From Hydnum rufescens UP504 (Eukaryota > Basidiomycota > Agaricomycetes > Cantharellales > Hydnaceae), in assembly GCA_014904985.1 (NCBI GenBank), contig MU129043.1:1-59834 (forward strand): a stretch of DNA of 59,834 nucleotides, written 5' to 3'. A program made the position numbers and the translations under genes. Shown piece by piece: positions 1-13,600 of the stretch (the first letter of the stretch is position 1; every line of letters begins with the position of its first letter). Under the pieces are notes generated by a model. It was not told the origin of the DNA and did no database searches. It worked only from the letters and a program-made list of their open reading frames with translations.

Positions 1-1507
1 GATGAACTGACAGCATTGTTAGCTGATCTTGCCAACTCGGCGAACATCCCCATTTCAGCCCTCCAAAAACCCACACCCAATCTCCCATCCTTCTCTGCAG
101 CAAAATGGTCAGAGGTTGCCCGAGGCCTTGGCATGCAATCCGTTGCTTCGAGGGCTACTCTAGAGCATTTCCAAACCCCCAAGTATTACCTCCCGCTGTC
201 TCTACATGAGGCCATGTTCGAGAATGCTTGGCGTTGGCACGATTTCTATCGGGAGAGGCCTGAACAAACAAGGGAGGCAGCGAGAGTGAGACTCTTGGAG
301 CCGGTATGTCCCTGAAACCAACACTCTAAGTGCACTGTGATTAATGGCAGATGTGAAAGTACATTGTTCCTATCATAGCATTATTTCAAGGTCGACTGGT
401 TGATGCACCGGAGGAGACAATGATGGCAACCAAGTACTCGAGTGGAGGCGGGGTTGAGCATGAAGTCAGTATCACTTTTCATTTATGTAGGCTTGTCTAA
501 CAGATATTTGGTAGATATATATGATTGGTGGATTTATGTTTCTTATTGTTGAGTTCAAGCTCGACATGCCGAAGGATCACAGTCTGGCACAACTGTTCCT
601 TGAACTTCTGTGTGCGTATTTTTAGTCTCCTATTGTATGCATATTCATTATTAAGCCCACACACAGCTGCTGCTGAAATGAACAAAGAACTCAGCTTCAA
701 GAACTTGCGCGTTTACGGCCTTTTGACTGATTTCCTGCAATTCAGATTTTACTCGTACGATCCCTTCCAGGCGAAATTCTGTATGGATGAGATTATAACG
801 ATCGGCAGCGAGAGGGTCCAGGCATTGTCTCGCATGATCAAGGGTTTGAGACTTTCTCCGTTGTTATCACTATGAGCTGATTAGTTTCTCTCCCAGTCTC
901 TAATAAGCTCTTCAGTATTCTTCTTTCAGCCTATGAGGATGGCCTACAGGCAATTATAGCCCAGAGCAAAGATAGGGCAAAAAAGACCGATGTTATTTTG
1001 TCCACAGTTTATCAAATTGGACGTTACTGATTCATTTACAGTTTTCGTCGCATAGCTCGGCACCTGCAGAACGGAGTATAGCAAACCCAACTTCTGCCCA
1101 GCAGGTGAGACTTTGCACTACATTAATTATCTGAGGCTGACATTGTGAAAAGGGTTCCACCAGTTCCAGGGGTCCCGGTGGTCGCCGATTGACTCCTATG
1201 TGGGAAGTGGCATTGGATCGGGCCAACCAGTGCATCAAGAAATTGAGGGAGCCGGCTCTTAGTCTCCAAGATATCGAAGACAATGGAAATGTCGCGTTGG
1301 GATTTTTGGCCGCAAGGTATGTCTGTTTTTCGGATTGGTATCTGGGCCCTCACTACACCGTGCTTTCTCAGCGTTCGCTCTATTCCCCGCGTTTCCAATT
1401 TCACTGGAGAAGAGAATGATCCTTCTAACCCAGTTGAGCTCAACGAGCTGGCTGTGAGGGTTATTAAAGAAGAGCACGAGCATCTCTTGGCAAAGCTTCA
1501 GCAGTAA
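1..1507 (+). CDS. Uncharacterised multi-exon protein, 3' part of gene
   Basis: The open frame runs in from the window edge (frame 1, from base 1 to the donor at 303), so the gene is 5'-truncated. Further exon-like stretches follow at about 377-464, 515-598, 667-841 (ending QALSRMIK), 931-990 (YEDGLQAIIAQSKDR), 1042-1105 and 1158-1316. The last exon is 1371-1507 and ends LLAKLQQ then TAA. The intron at 1317-1370 (GTATGT...CTCAG) is clear. The joins near 303-377 and 598-667 do not resolve cleanly, so a frameshift there is possible. The exon at 515-598 contains hydrophobic strands followed by VEFK, an E-x-K pattern like that of PD-(D/E)XK nuclease folds; this is suggestive only. I do not recognise the family. 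A damaged copy of the last four exons lies at 4,130-4,748. Confidence 0.5.
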
Positions 1508-1789
1508 ATTCTCTTGTAAATAATTCATGTCTGTGTTTCGTCCAAAGCAGCGATATAAGAAGCTTCAATTGTTGTTCTCTGGCAGTGTGCTCTCCTTGCC
1601 TGCACGCTCTTTCTCAATGTCTGTAGTAAAATATTTCGACATTCTTGACGCCCTCGGTATACATGCCGTCTCTATCTACCAGGACTGAACGATGCTTGGT
1701 GAACTCAGCGTCGCCTCATAGATCCCATGGATGTGCCAGGTAACCGATGCGTGGCCCGTACACCGGCATACTCTCAGGGGAATCGTAGA

Positions 1790-2402
1790 ATCTTCATAGG
1801 GCCAGTCGGCAACCTACTTGTTGACTCATACCGTGCACACTCCAAGGGCCGGCGCACACCAAGCGCGTGGATAGCTGCATTCCGGGAGGAGGATAGAAAA
1901 CGGGAGCTCTACAAAAAGTACGTCACGTTCCCCGAACGAACCTTTCTGCATGATCCTTCCAAAACAACCCCTGAGGACATCTGTAAGGGAATGAAGGGAT
2001 TAACTGGGAACAAAAATTGGGTCAAGGGAAATTTGGGAAAAGGCATCAGCCTCAGTTTCGTCGATGTTCGTGACAACGCCCTCGCCCATGCCGTTGCCCT
2101 CGAGTCCCCAGATGCCGGCGGGGAGAGATTCCTTGCGAATACTGGCACGTTCACCTGGCAAGATCAAAGTGCATCCTCATCCCTCCCCGGAACCGATCGC
2201 GAACGAGGATTATTCAGAGGATATCCTCAGAGAGGCCGGTTTCACCGAAGTCACCGAGGGAAATCCTGGGAGTGGGAAGATGCATGTTTCTGATGTCTTC
2301 GTAGATGGCTCCAAGGCTATTCTTGCTAGGGGTGACGTATCGTCAACTTGGAGAGGTTACCGTGGACATGTACAAGTCCTTGAAAGAGCACTTGCCGAGT
2401 GA
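1790..2402 (+). pseudogene. Fragment of a dihydroflavonol-reductase-like NAD(P) reductase
   Basis: This is the C-terminal half only of an extended short-chain dehydrogenase of the fungal dihydroflavonol-4-reductase/ketoreductase type. Visible landmarks are FVDVRDNALAHAVALE, the GGERF...GTFTWQD segment and, in a different frame, the C-terminal DGSKAILARG...YRGH. These match the intact minus-strand paralogue at 5,101-6,792 (WVDVRDAALAHVLALE, GQRFILSNGVYT, DGSKATRVLGVKYRSL). The Rossmann glycine motif and the YxxxK catalytic motif are absent. The frame changes around 2,160-2,200, so no continuous protein is possible without an intron I cannot place. It is probably a dead partial duplicate. Confidence 0.55.
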
Positions 2403-4129
2403 TGTGGTTGGCCTCGATGTACCCAACGGCGATCCTCCCAAGTACAGTATTATGAAAAACTGTATGGGCTGAACTTACATATAGTGTACTGGTGATGTTG
2501 CAGATTTCTTTCTAAAGCATCACACGTACCGCGTACGACTACAGGCTTCGTGAATTTGTTGATTACGGCGAGGTGAGGTTGTTTCGTGGCCGCAGAGTCG
2601 AGTCTTTCAAGCTTTATTGAATCAAGCTACGGTTTCTTAGTTTCGCATTCGTTATTATTATTACCTTGGTCGTGCCCGGGCAAGTTTTCTCCAAAAACAA
2701 GCCGCGAAGAAGTGGCTCCTGTTGTTAGCTCTCCGACATCTCTTTAGGGTCCTGGTGATTTTGTGGGACTATCTTGGTTAGATCCACGTCGGACTTGAAC
2801 AATGTCTACGTATCTGTACTGTGTGAGTGTTTCCATCATGACTATGATCCATCGGGAATTTCTAGCTACACCTCACATATTCCAGTGGATTCGGGACTTG
2901 AGTGGGCTCAGCGTATGTCTCTTTTATATTTATTTGTTAGGCGGTCACTGATTCTATGCCTCCGCCAGTTGCCGGTGTGTTCCGCCCTCGTACCTGTATT
3001 TCAAATCTCGTGAAAGTTTCCTGTTATGGATATTGGTTGACGCAGAATTACCCTACGATCCCGGCTTTCCGATGCCAGATTATTAGGAACCCAGTGTAGA
3101 ACTCTGGAAACTAGGCAATGTTCTCGACCTCAATACATTGCTTCCTTATGATCCTCCTTCACAAGTTCGAATTCGAATCCGATGCCGGCTATAGCTTCAT
3201 TGACATTGTCCCTCGAGACACTGCGTGGTATGTTCTGCCAAGTTGCTGCCCCTTTCCAAGAATTAGAAAACGAGAATGCGGATACTTAGGATCCTCGTGC
3301 ACTTCAGAATTCCCAGCAGCGGAAGTCGATGATGATGAACTATTCCTAGCGGTATCAAAGCCCAACCATGTGCAACTTAAGCGATCGTCGTTCGTGTCTA
3401 GGACAGCCAAAGTCACTCTAGCCCCCTCCGTCTCGGTGCGGATGCAGACAACTGGCGTCCGCCTCGCCCTAGCGCCACGATACCAAAGCCGGCGTACTAC
3501 TTCTGGATCTAGAGCCGATCCATCCCATACCAAAATCTTGTCGGTCCCGTGCGTTCCACGTCACTGAATGGTACCACTGGTATACATCCTTCACCGGGGC
3601 GCACACGCCTAGCCTCTGCACTAAAGCCCCAACCGACGGTTCGCGCTCGCCCGGTACCTGCTTTTCGTGCAGTAAGCATACGAACCCAAGCTGCACTGGC
3701 GGCATGGAGTGAGGAGCGCGTCATTCAGAGAAAGGTGACCACCTGAACAGATTACATGACATTCCATCTTTCTGTTCTTGCGCATGTGCCAATGTATATA
3801 ATAATTTGCGCCATTGTGCAAACACTGATTCTTCACACTCGCAACAGAGTCACTGCCCATTCTGCGACACACCCAAGGTCTAGTGAGAGTTACGGACATC
3901 TCCCCCTGATTACTAAGCGAGTGAGGACGAATTCGGACGATCGGAGAGCCTTAGTTGCTCGGATGATTAGAGCACGACAGGAAGGTCCCTGGTGAAACCT
4001 GGCTGCGAGATCCAAAAGGTAGGTTGGCAAATAATGATTGGCGAGGTCGTCGGCATAGCCTCACAGGGGTCGCGCTTGTCCGACGTCATCGCCGCGTAGC
4101 GCCCTGACCCTTCATTGAGTTTCTCTCCC
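2403..4129. other. Region without a recognisable gene
   Basis: Short coding-like stretches occur. Examples are around 3,040-3,180 on the plus strand (LPYDPGFPMPDY, then an in-frame TAG, then ELWKLGNVLDLNTLLPYD) and open frames on both strands at 3,190-3,750. I could not link them into an exon chain or assign them to a family. They may be remnants of another degraded gene between the two copies of the duplicated tail. Confidence 0.3.
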
Positions 4130-4748
4130 AATAAACTCTTCGGTGTTTCTTCAAGCCTATGTGGATGGCCTACAGGCAATCATAGCCCGGAGCAAAGATA
4201 GGGCAGAGAAGAATGAGGTTAGTTTGTCCACACTTTATCAAGTGGACATTACTGATTCATTTATAGTTTTCATCAAAAGTTCAGCGCCTACAGAATGAAG
4301 TGTAAACCACCCAACCTCTTCCCGGCAGGTAAGTCTTTGCCGCAGACCAATCAATTGTCTGGGCTGGCCTTGTGAAAAGGGTTCTAGCAGTTCCCATGCT
4401 TCCGGTGGTCACCGATCAACGGCTATATGGGAGATGGCGTTGGATTAGGCCAACCAGTGCATCACAAAATTCGACCACTCTCCAAGATATTGAAGACAAT
4501 GGAAATGTCGCGTTGGGATTTTTCGCCGCAAGGTATGTCTGTTTCTCGGATTGGTATCTGGGTACTCACTACACCATACTTCTCAGTGTTCGCTCTATTC
4601 CCCGCGTGTCCAATTTCACAGGAGAAAAGAATGATCTTTCTAACCCAGTGGAGCTCAAGGCGCTGGCTGCGAGGGTTATTAAAGACGAGCACGAGCGTTT
4701 CTTAGCCGAGCCCCAGCAGCAAATCCTTCTGTGTTATGAACCAAAATA
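4130..4748 (+). pseudogene. Decayed duplicate of the tail of the first gene
   Basis: Reads as a second copy of about 925-1,507. It contains YVDGLQAIIARSKDR, LQDIEDNGNVALGF followed by the same GTATGT intron, then VRSIPRVSNFTGEKND and AARVIKDEHERFLAE. By eye the final 280 bp are about 90% identical to the first copy. The copy has an early stop in the exon around 4,300, loss of about 15 bp near 4,470 relative to copy one, and a shifted C-terminus, so it is very likely non-functional. Confidence 0.6.
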
Positions 4749-5100
4749 GTGACATCAAAAGTTTCAATTGTTGTTCTCTGACAGTGCACTCTCCTTGCCT
4801 TCAATGTCCGTACTAACAGAGTCGAGTCGTTCAACTTGGTTTTTTCGGCTTACATACTCGAGTATAACCCTTCATTGCACTCAGTTACAGTAGCTTCGTC
4901 TCGCATACTTTACCATCCATCTATCTTGGATTTAGTAACACAAATACACAGCCCGGATGGGTTATTTCGATCGTAGTATCTGCACGATGAGTGCCAATGA
5001 CACGTATGATAGCGATCCACATCTATACAACAAAGCAACAGAGTCAGAGTGCACACACGAACAATCCTAGTTTCTTTCATACAGCCGAATGGGTCTAACA

Positions 5101-6792
5101 TCATTTACACAGTGGCACCGGTGTCAGAGGTGCCATGAACCTCTGGCGGATCGCATTGATGGTATCGGCAGCGGAATCCTTGAGACTCCTGTACTTCACT
5201 CCCAGGACGCGCGTGGCTTTCGAGCCGTCTTCAGTATTGTGCTTGTCATAGGTGTCCTCACCAGGATATCCTATAGGTACACCCGGAACGCCTGCCTCTC
5301 TGAGACTGTCGTCTGTCAATGCCAATCTTGTCAGTAGGGGAAAAACAACGAAGGGGTGGCAAATGCAAGGACAAAGGCGCACATATTTTTTGAACAGTGT
5401 ACACTCCGTTACTAAGGATGAAGCGCTGACCACTAGCCTGTTCAAGCTCGAGGGCCAGAACGTGCGCTAGAGCGGCATCTCTGACGTCCACCCAGTTCCC
5501 AGTCCCGGGCACGCCAAGAATTACTTCTTTTGTGCGAGGCTGAGATATGTGATTGTAGAGTTGAGCAACGGATTCGTTCAAGTGTTCGAGGCTGGGCACC
5601 TGGACGCCAAGAATGGAATGAGACGGGAGGAGCACGGATTGAATGGTACGAGAAGACCTTACTTCATGGATGGGAGGCTATTGCCATAATATGTAAACGT
5701 ACCACTGAGTTAGACCACCAATCGCCTTCAAGACAAACTGATCACGTACTCCGTATACCTGCAAACACCGGTGAGCAACAACGCAATGGCAGACATGGTG
5801 CCCAGATCCTCACTAAAGTAGGATTGATCGTAACAAGATCAAAGTTGATAGAGAGCTGGTTCTTCTTGAAAAACTCCCATGCAGCTCTTTCTGAGAGAGC
5901 CTTGCTTGCTCGATACTTCTGACTACCATTTGCGGCTCTCCCCTCCTTTTCGATCAAGGCGGGGGAATAAGTGTTCCAATCGTCCTACACATGACAAGGT
6001 ATCGATCAGCGGGATTGGGGAAGATGTGTTTGATGGGCGGGTCGTGAAGGGCGAAACTGGCTTACCTCAGTGAATATGTATGGTTTGTCCTTGGGGCTGG
6101 TGATCGCTGCGACAGAGGACGTGATGACAACACGCCTGACATCGGGTCTTGGACGCAAATGAATATATAGTTAGGTTCCCAAAGGCAACGGAAGATGTGT
6201 CGGGCCAAGACAGCCATACCCATATTTGAGAATACTCTCTAAAATCCCTATAGTTCCTTGAACGGCCGGGACGATAACCTCTTGGGGATCATCCGCCCTG
6301 AGCTGCCCCGAGATATCCGTCTCTAGCAAAAATCAAAAGAAATGAACGACTAACATGAAATGGCGAGGCGGTATGTATAACTGCATCTACTCCTTTGACA
6401 GCATCATCAAAGCATCCAGCCTGCCACAAGAGCATGTAGTAAGGGCTTGATGGGACAAACACATTTTAGCACTGTATGTCACCTTCACAATATCGTCTAC
6501 AACGACAAAGGTGAATTTGGGCTTGAAGTCCGCGAAAAGTTCCCTCAGATATTCTCCCTACGCATCGTTCCTTAGACGGATATGCATATATCGTGGAAAC
6601 GGTTCACCTTGGAGGGGGCACGGACTATCACGTTGAGTTGAGAAACTGACAAACATCTCGATTCACAAGTCCAAACGCACCAGTGCCAACTACCGGGAAT
6701 CCATGTTCCAATAGGATCTTGCAGACATGGGCAGCAATGTAGCCCGAGGCTCCAGTCACCAGGACTTTGGACGGTGCTTGAACAGAGGGCAT
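5101..6792 (-). CDS. NAD(P)-dependent reductase, dihydroflavonol-4-reductase-like
   Basis: Extended short-chain dehydrogenase/reductase. The ATG at 6,792 opens MPSVQAPSKVLVTGASGYIA, giving the N-terminal TGxxGxxA nucleotide-binding loop. The catalytic tyrosine-lysine pair is in SQKYRASKALSERA (near 5,910). WVDVRDAALAHVLALE and the C-terminal DGSKATRVLGVKYRSL are typical of fungal DFR-like ketoreductases that reduce aldehydes or ketones with NADPH in the cytosol. At least seven short introns are needed; the last exon ends PLTPVPLCK then TGA. The substrate cannot be inferred. It is transcribed away from THO2, with 824 bp between the two ATGs. A broken paralogue lies at 1,790-2,402. Confidence 0.8.
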
Positions 6793-6901
6793 ATTCTAGA
6801 CACTTTCCAAGTACAGTAAGTTACTGTTATTACTAACCGAGTCAGCTTGTTGGCCGAGCTTCCGGTCAATCATTTTTCGGTTAAGTTCCGCTCAGGCATA
6901 C

Positions 6902-7003
6902 AGCTTTCCAAATCCCTTCCAAACAGCATCCAAGTGAGTCCCAAAGGACTTGGTGAGTAATTTGGAACTCATTTTGATGCTATTTGGAAGTGTCTGGAAA
7001 GCT
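6902..7003. repeat. 43-bp-stem imperfect inverted repeat (MITE-like hairpin)
   Basis: The left arm, 6,902-6,945 (begins AGCTTTCCAAATCCC), pairs with the right arm, 6,961-7,003 (ends GTCTGGAAAGCT), around a 15-bp loop, with about nine mismatches. It lies alone in the intergenic space between the divergent reductase and THO2 genes. This fits a small non-autonomous transposon or a hairpin RNA precursor; neither is proven. Confidence 0.6.
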
Positions 7004-7616
7004 CTTCATGCGTCACGGAATCATGTGTATCGCCCTTTCCCAACCATTATCCAAATTCTTACTCATGAGGCCTTTGTAATTGTAAATGATTTGCATTAGG
7101 TGTATACAACACCATTATATAATGAGGACCTCGGGAAGCCAGGAAAGCCACAAGCTTCGTACAATGCTGTGGAGGAGGGAATCTTGTTTACATAGCGCGT
7201 CAGGGTGCCGGCAGGCGCCGAGAGCAGTCTCGTACTAGTAACTGTACATGCTTGAGCAGAGGTAAGGCTTAGGTACGGAAGTGGTTCTTTCTTTGTATAG
7301 GCTGGGGTGGAAGCGAGAACAATGTTGTGGCTACTGACTCTCAACTACACATCTGCCAAAATTAATCCAAAACACTTGCAGGACCTGTGGCATTGGAGAA
7401 TGGTAATTCCAACAACATGTCAAAAAATGAAGCCAATCAGTGCAACCATTCAGCCGCAATCCTTGGCAAAGGGCGAACCCCTTATCGCTACGTTGCGTTG
7501 TTGTTTAGTTATCGTTCTCCCAATTTTGGCTTGGTTTTTGGCGCGGATCCAAGTCTCTGACGGGGGTGTATCGGCAATCTCCGTTAGTAAAGACCTTGCA
7601 CGACTCAAGAGTTTGC

Positions 7617-10600
7617 ATGGCTGTCAAAGCGACTCTCGATGCCCTGAAGAATTGGGCCCGGGGGGGCAAGGAGACCTGGTATGCTCAGTCAAATTTATTC
7701 TTCCTCCAGCCACTCAATTTTGTTGAAGTTTGGCTACCGCATTGAATGACATCGCGAATGCCTCGCAAGCTGCTGCCATATTCTCATTAACCCAAACCCT
7801 CCAGACCCTGGTTTTGAGTATCCTCTCATTCTCCAAGAATCCTATCACTGTGGAGTCCCTTGTTCAGTTTGTCCAGTCTCTGCTTCAATCTGCTCCGTCG
7901 TCTTCGTTGCAAGACCCGCGCTCTCTTTTAACTCACGTCTTGCTTGACGTGATATGGACCGCCGATTCTGGTGTGGAAGACAGGTTTCCCAATGCCAAAA
8001 CTGCGCCCACTACCGATCCTGGAAGGATTGCTTATGACCAAGATAGGCAACGACTGGCCGACTTGGTCAAATCCTTGATAGTGCGTGTTGCCAGGCGTCG
8101 CGTCGTGCGAGCAGGCCTAATACTCTGCGTCTAGCTGGCTTCTATTCTCCCCGCGTCGGCATGCAGGGAAAGTCTGGACACGTGGATACTGCAGGCCGCT
8201 GATCTCATCATTGACTCTGTGGCCCTCGAAAGAAAAGTCACTCGAACGCGCACTGCGCTTTTGTGAGTCCAGTTCAAATGCCTGGGATCGGCTGTCTCGT
8301 CTCAAATCTGTGTCTCCAGTTATAAGCAGACGAATTTCAATCTCCTGCGCGAGCGATCCGAAGGTTATGCAAAACTCGTCACCGAGATTGTAGCCATGGT
8401 CGGGCCGGCTCATAACCCATCCACTGGTTTTCCGGTTGAGTCCAAGGATGCCCTTCGCGCTCGGTCCAAACTTGCATGGGATAAGATTATTGGGCTCATT
8501 GGTTACTTCGATCTCAATCCCAACCGGGTTCTGGACGTGGTCATCGACATCTTTACGACCCACGTCTTGAATCACTATGCATTCTTCCTGGAGCTCTTGC
8601 GACATTCCCCCTGGACTCGACCAAATACCATCAGCCAGTACGACCGTCGTTCTCGCTGTCATTCAGATATGCTTGTCGATCCACCGGCGAAGGGAGTCTA
8701 CGAGGGGCGAGAGTTCGATGATGTACTGCGGATTGCAGAGCTTGGTGATGATGTTCCAGATTCATCGTACGATGGTCAATGTCCAGTCCTCAGCCAAATT
8801 CTAGGCTTCAAATTCCAGCAATACCAGGTAAGACCGTCCAGATGCGAATTTGAACCAGGCGACTCACTTGAATCGAGCCAGTCCCCCGAAAAAATCGAGT
8901 CTAACGGTCGCAAACTTTACGTTACGGCTGCCTTACTCATTCGTGAAGGCCTAATCAAACTAGAAGACGTTTATAATCATGTCAGACTCCTGAAATATTT
9001 TATTCCTGTTCGAACTCACTGAATTGTTTCATTATTTAGCTGTCACCCTCTGATGCTGAAATGCAGAAAGACATGGCAAAGTATGAAAGCAATATGAAGG
9101 AGAAAGCGATCGCTGCCCAATCGTCCGGTCTCCCAAGTATGGGCGATGTTCCCGCTCGCGGGACACAGGCTGCGGCTCCGACCTCCAAATCGCGATCAAG
9201 CACGACCGAGGGCACGCGATCAAGCACTCCAAGAGATCCCCCAAATCAAAAATATGGATTACTCAGATCACTTTTAACCATGGGTGCTCTTCGCCCCGCT
9301 CTCTTCATCCTTTCTAAGTTCCCCTGGCTTTCAAACTCCCATCCTGAGATTGCCGACCTTTTTCTACACATGATTCGTACATCTCTTGCTCCGATTTGTG
9401 AGCCAATATCCCCTTCGGCAGCGAAAATCCGCGCAAAAAGCAGGCCAAACCTGGATCGGATTATCATCGAAACTGGATGTGCGCCCAAGTTCGTTCCAAA
9501 GAAGAAACTGATTGTCGTACATGCCCCCACTCCGCCGAGTAATATGTATACCGACTACACGTACTTCTACCCCGCGTGGCTTGAGACTGTTCCTCTCTGC
9601 ACCACACGTCGCGAGATTTTCTCTGTGATTCAGCCCATGTTGCGCTACGTTCGCGTGAACGCGTATCGGGATATTAGTGTCTTGACTCAGCTTTGTCGAA
9701 TCGGAAAGGCAGAGCTTTCCGAGGTGAGCTTTCTCTCCCCGGGTTTGGATTTCCCCGTAATTCATGAGGTTCGTTAAGGCCAAAAAACTCCGAAACGATA
9801 CTCTATTCGACATGACCTTGTCGGAATGGCGTACCATGCTCCGACTCTATCTCCTGCCTGCTCTCTCGATGACTCGATCGAACGCGGCGTTTAACGTGGA
9901 GATTTGGAATCTCCTGCGATTCTACGATCAGACGGAACGATGGGGTATGTACGGAGAGTGGGCACTAGCGCATACAGTGCATCCGGAAGTCAAAGTTCGG
10001 CACGTAGAGGTCACCCGAGAGGTGCGCGGGATCTTGCGACGCGTGACTGTCAACACGAACAACAAGCTTTCTCTTCCACTTGCAAAACTTGCTCACAGCA
10101 ATCCGTGCCTCGTCTTCTCTGAATGCGTCAAGCAGGCAATGGCTTACGATAATTTGATCGAAGCGATAGCCGAATCAGCCCGATCTTTGACATTCCTCGG
10201 CTATGATGTTTTGATTTATGCAATTCTTACGGCCTTCTCGAATTCCTCGAAGCCACGAATGAAGGATGACGGCACTTCGGTTGCTCTCTGGCTTCAAAGT
10301 ATGTTCTATACATGCTCCAAGTAGTTGAATCTCACGTTTTCGCCTCAGGCCTTTCCACTTACACCGCCACGCTATATAAGAAATTTGGAGCCGCTATTGA
10401 TCCTGTGCCAATACTTCAATATGTTGCCCATAGACTGAAATGCTTTCGATCCGCCGATTTGATCGTTCTCCGTGAGCTAATCGCGAAGACGACACAAATT
10501 CAGCCTCAGGCAAATCTGACAGACGATCAGGTCACCTGTATGGGAGGAGGTCCCACTATTAGAATCGAGGCCCTGGCCCCGGATACCCGAGGTTCATTAT

Positions 10601-13600
10601 CAATCCCGTACCAGGCTGCCAATAGGAGCGGAACTCGACGATTAATGCAGGGGCTTATGAAGGCGGACCTTGCACTCCCTCTTCTCATTCTCATCGCCCA
10701 ACAGCGTGAGTTCTGCATTGAAACGGTCGATAAGAATGAAGAACATCTCAAGCATATCAGCAATCTTTACGACGAGGTACGCCTGGGACTTTGTGTTTAA
10801 TGATGTATAGTTTAAAAACGACGTAATTTCAGTGCCAAGCGGCTCTTTTCCAATACGTGGAGTTTCTCCTCAGTGCCTTTGGCGCCGAATACGCTGGTCT
10901 GCTGCCGCCACTGGACGAGCTCTGCAATAAGCTCAAAATCCAGCCAGATATCGCCTTTCATATCTGGCGCCCTGCCCTTCATGGACCTGTTCTCGTAAGT
11001 GACGGAATAAATACATTTTACATCCGCATTGCAGTCGTCTGATTCCAGAATGGACTCCCTCATAATAGTCGCACAATCTTTCCATCGCTGGTGCACTTCA
11101 GACCAAGAGAGACCAGAAAGCGAAAGAAGAAGCTGCCGCGAGGGAAGAGGCATTAAAACTTCAGCTCGTCAAAAAGGCTGTAAAAAAGCTATCCTCCCCC
11201 AGTACACCAAACTCACCCTCACCACCTGATGCTCCTGCCCTACACGGCGACGATGGTGTGATGCCAACTTCTGAGGCCATTCATTCAACATTGAGTGATG
11301 TAGTGATGGGGGAAGTCGAGTCGACTCCAGCTCCGGCGCAATCAAATCCTCCAGAACCTGCACGCGAAACACAGGGGCAGGTACGAATAAGAACACGCGG
11401 GGAATGAATAGATTCTTATCGTTTGTGTCGTTCTTCTAGGTTCAACCTTGGCTCCCACAACTGCTTCCTGTGGTCGAGTCCGCAAAACGGGTGCTCCCGG
11501 CCCAAGCACTACGCGTCCTCAGGTTAGGAGTGCATCGCTAGGCGTGACCACACTAATTGATCCCGACATTCTGCAGTGCTGGTTTCTATGTCACATTTTG
11601 GCAAATGAGCACGTATGATCTTATCCCTGTTGCTAGACACACGGACAGGGAGGTTACCAAGATTAATGCTCTCCTCAAATCTTCTGCACCTCGCGAAAAA
11701 CGTGTTGAAGATCATCTAAACGAGACCCGTAATGCTCTTGTCCAGGAGCTCAAAGAGCAAATTGAGAATAGGACAGCCACACAGGATCGACTCTCTCGTG
11801 AGAAGGCACATTGGTTTAGTCCAGGTATGTGTCCTAAGAGATATACTGAGTAGATTTGCCAAACTTATCTTTTAAGATGGACCTCCCCACATAGTGGTTC
11901 GCCATTTCGCCGAGCACTGTTTGCATCCAAGATGTGTACTTTCTCCGACGGATGCAGAGTTCTGCGCGAAATTCATGAAACTCTTGCATACCATCGGCAC
12001 ACCTGGATATTCTACGCTTGGGGCGTACGATAATGTTCGTGACGATAAGCCTATTGCTTCTTGGTGGATTTTCATGATGGCTCTGTTCCAGTTGTTTGGA
12101 CTTCATCTTGCGGACATGATATTTTGTCTGTCAGAACATCAAGTTTCGAACTACGGTAGGCACCTGTCATATGTTTACTCCTTTAATTGAGACCCCCTAT
12201 TCATATTTGAATCCCGAAGGTCGTTTCTATCGCATTGTTTTTGAGGACGTCGAAGCTTGGAAGAATGATGTCAATTCCTTCAAGGGTGTCAACGAAAATG
12301 GTGTACATGTGGGACCCGAGGACAGTGCAGAGGCTCTCCTTGGCTTTCAAAAGAAGTGGTCGAAAGCGGAAAGACCAAAATATGAATCACTACTTACCTT
12401 AGAGGAGTTTAAGGGAATCGCTGGAAAATGGCACACGCGCCTCTGCCGAGTACGTGATATCTTTTGTCAACCTATCATTGTTTAATGGCGGTTCTCCACT
12501 AGGCCTTGATCTTGAATCTGCAATCGAAGAGCTATGTCGGCGTACGAAATGCTGTGATTTTCCTCAACTGTACTGTTCAAGTCTTTCCCAAAAGTGCCCG
12601 CCACGGTAATGCCATCGCCGAATGCCTGGAGAAGGTGCTACAAGAGGAAAAGCGGCCAGATCTGCTAGTTCTTCTCAAATCGTAAGTTTTCAGAGGCTAT
12701 GCTCGTGGGGATGTACTAATGACCTCGCAAGGTACTCAACCCTCTTACAACTCCGCAAACCCCAGTGGGTAGCTGAGCCTCCGGCACGAGTGAGAAGTAT
12801 TGAAAACTGAAAATTTGAGCATCATACTCAGGCCCTTCATTTGTTGTTAGACTCCTCAAGCATCTGCTCCCGTGCCGCCTATCACGGCAGCACCTGTCCA
12901 CGATCCTACCGTGAACCTGCTTCCAATCAAGCCCCAACCTGCATTACCAACGAACCCCAGTGTTCACAACAACCCGTCCCCCGCGTCCATTAGCATTAGC
13001 ACTAGCGATGCGAAAGATTCAATTGCCAGGTATGCTGTACTCAAGCCCGCCGTTCATTCCAATTTCTGACAATCGTTATGTCTTGCCCAGCATTCCACGT
13101 CCTCCGGTTCTGAAGCGTCGCCGATTGGAAAATTCCGCCGATGCCCCTAGCCCTGGCTCTGCAGAGACCGTGCCAGAGAACGTCAATGGTAGTTCCAAGA
13201 GCTCTTCCGAAAAGGTATCTCCACCATCGTCCATCCTGAATGCCGCGATGCCATCGGCATCTTCGCAGCCACCTTCTCCGAGACAACTGCCCAACACGGA
13301 GTCCGCTACCATACCTCGACTGCCTCGACCTCTCGAAGATGCCGCTGTCAAATTATCATTGAAGGTCGATATGCCTCCCCCGATAGCCCCTAGTTCCACA
13401 ACCATGGCCCAGGGTTTACGAGCAACCGGACAACAGGTTGACCCTCCCATGGATCCAGGTGCTGCTCGTGAACCAACATCTAATAGGTCTCCGCGGTCGG
13501 GAACCCCTACTGAACCCAGCAAGCACCGGAGACAAAGTCAATCTCCTCAGTCACCCCGCGCCGTCAGTGTTGATAGTCGCTCCAGTAACCGTGAGAGACG

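Noticed and set aside
3118..3567. 149-codon plus frame and overlapping 114-codon minus frame
   Set aside because: No family match by eye, both strands are open because of base composition, and neighbouring exons cannot be joined. Kept only as an unassigned region.
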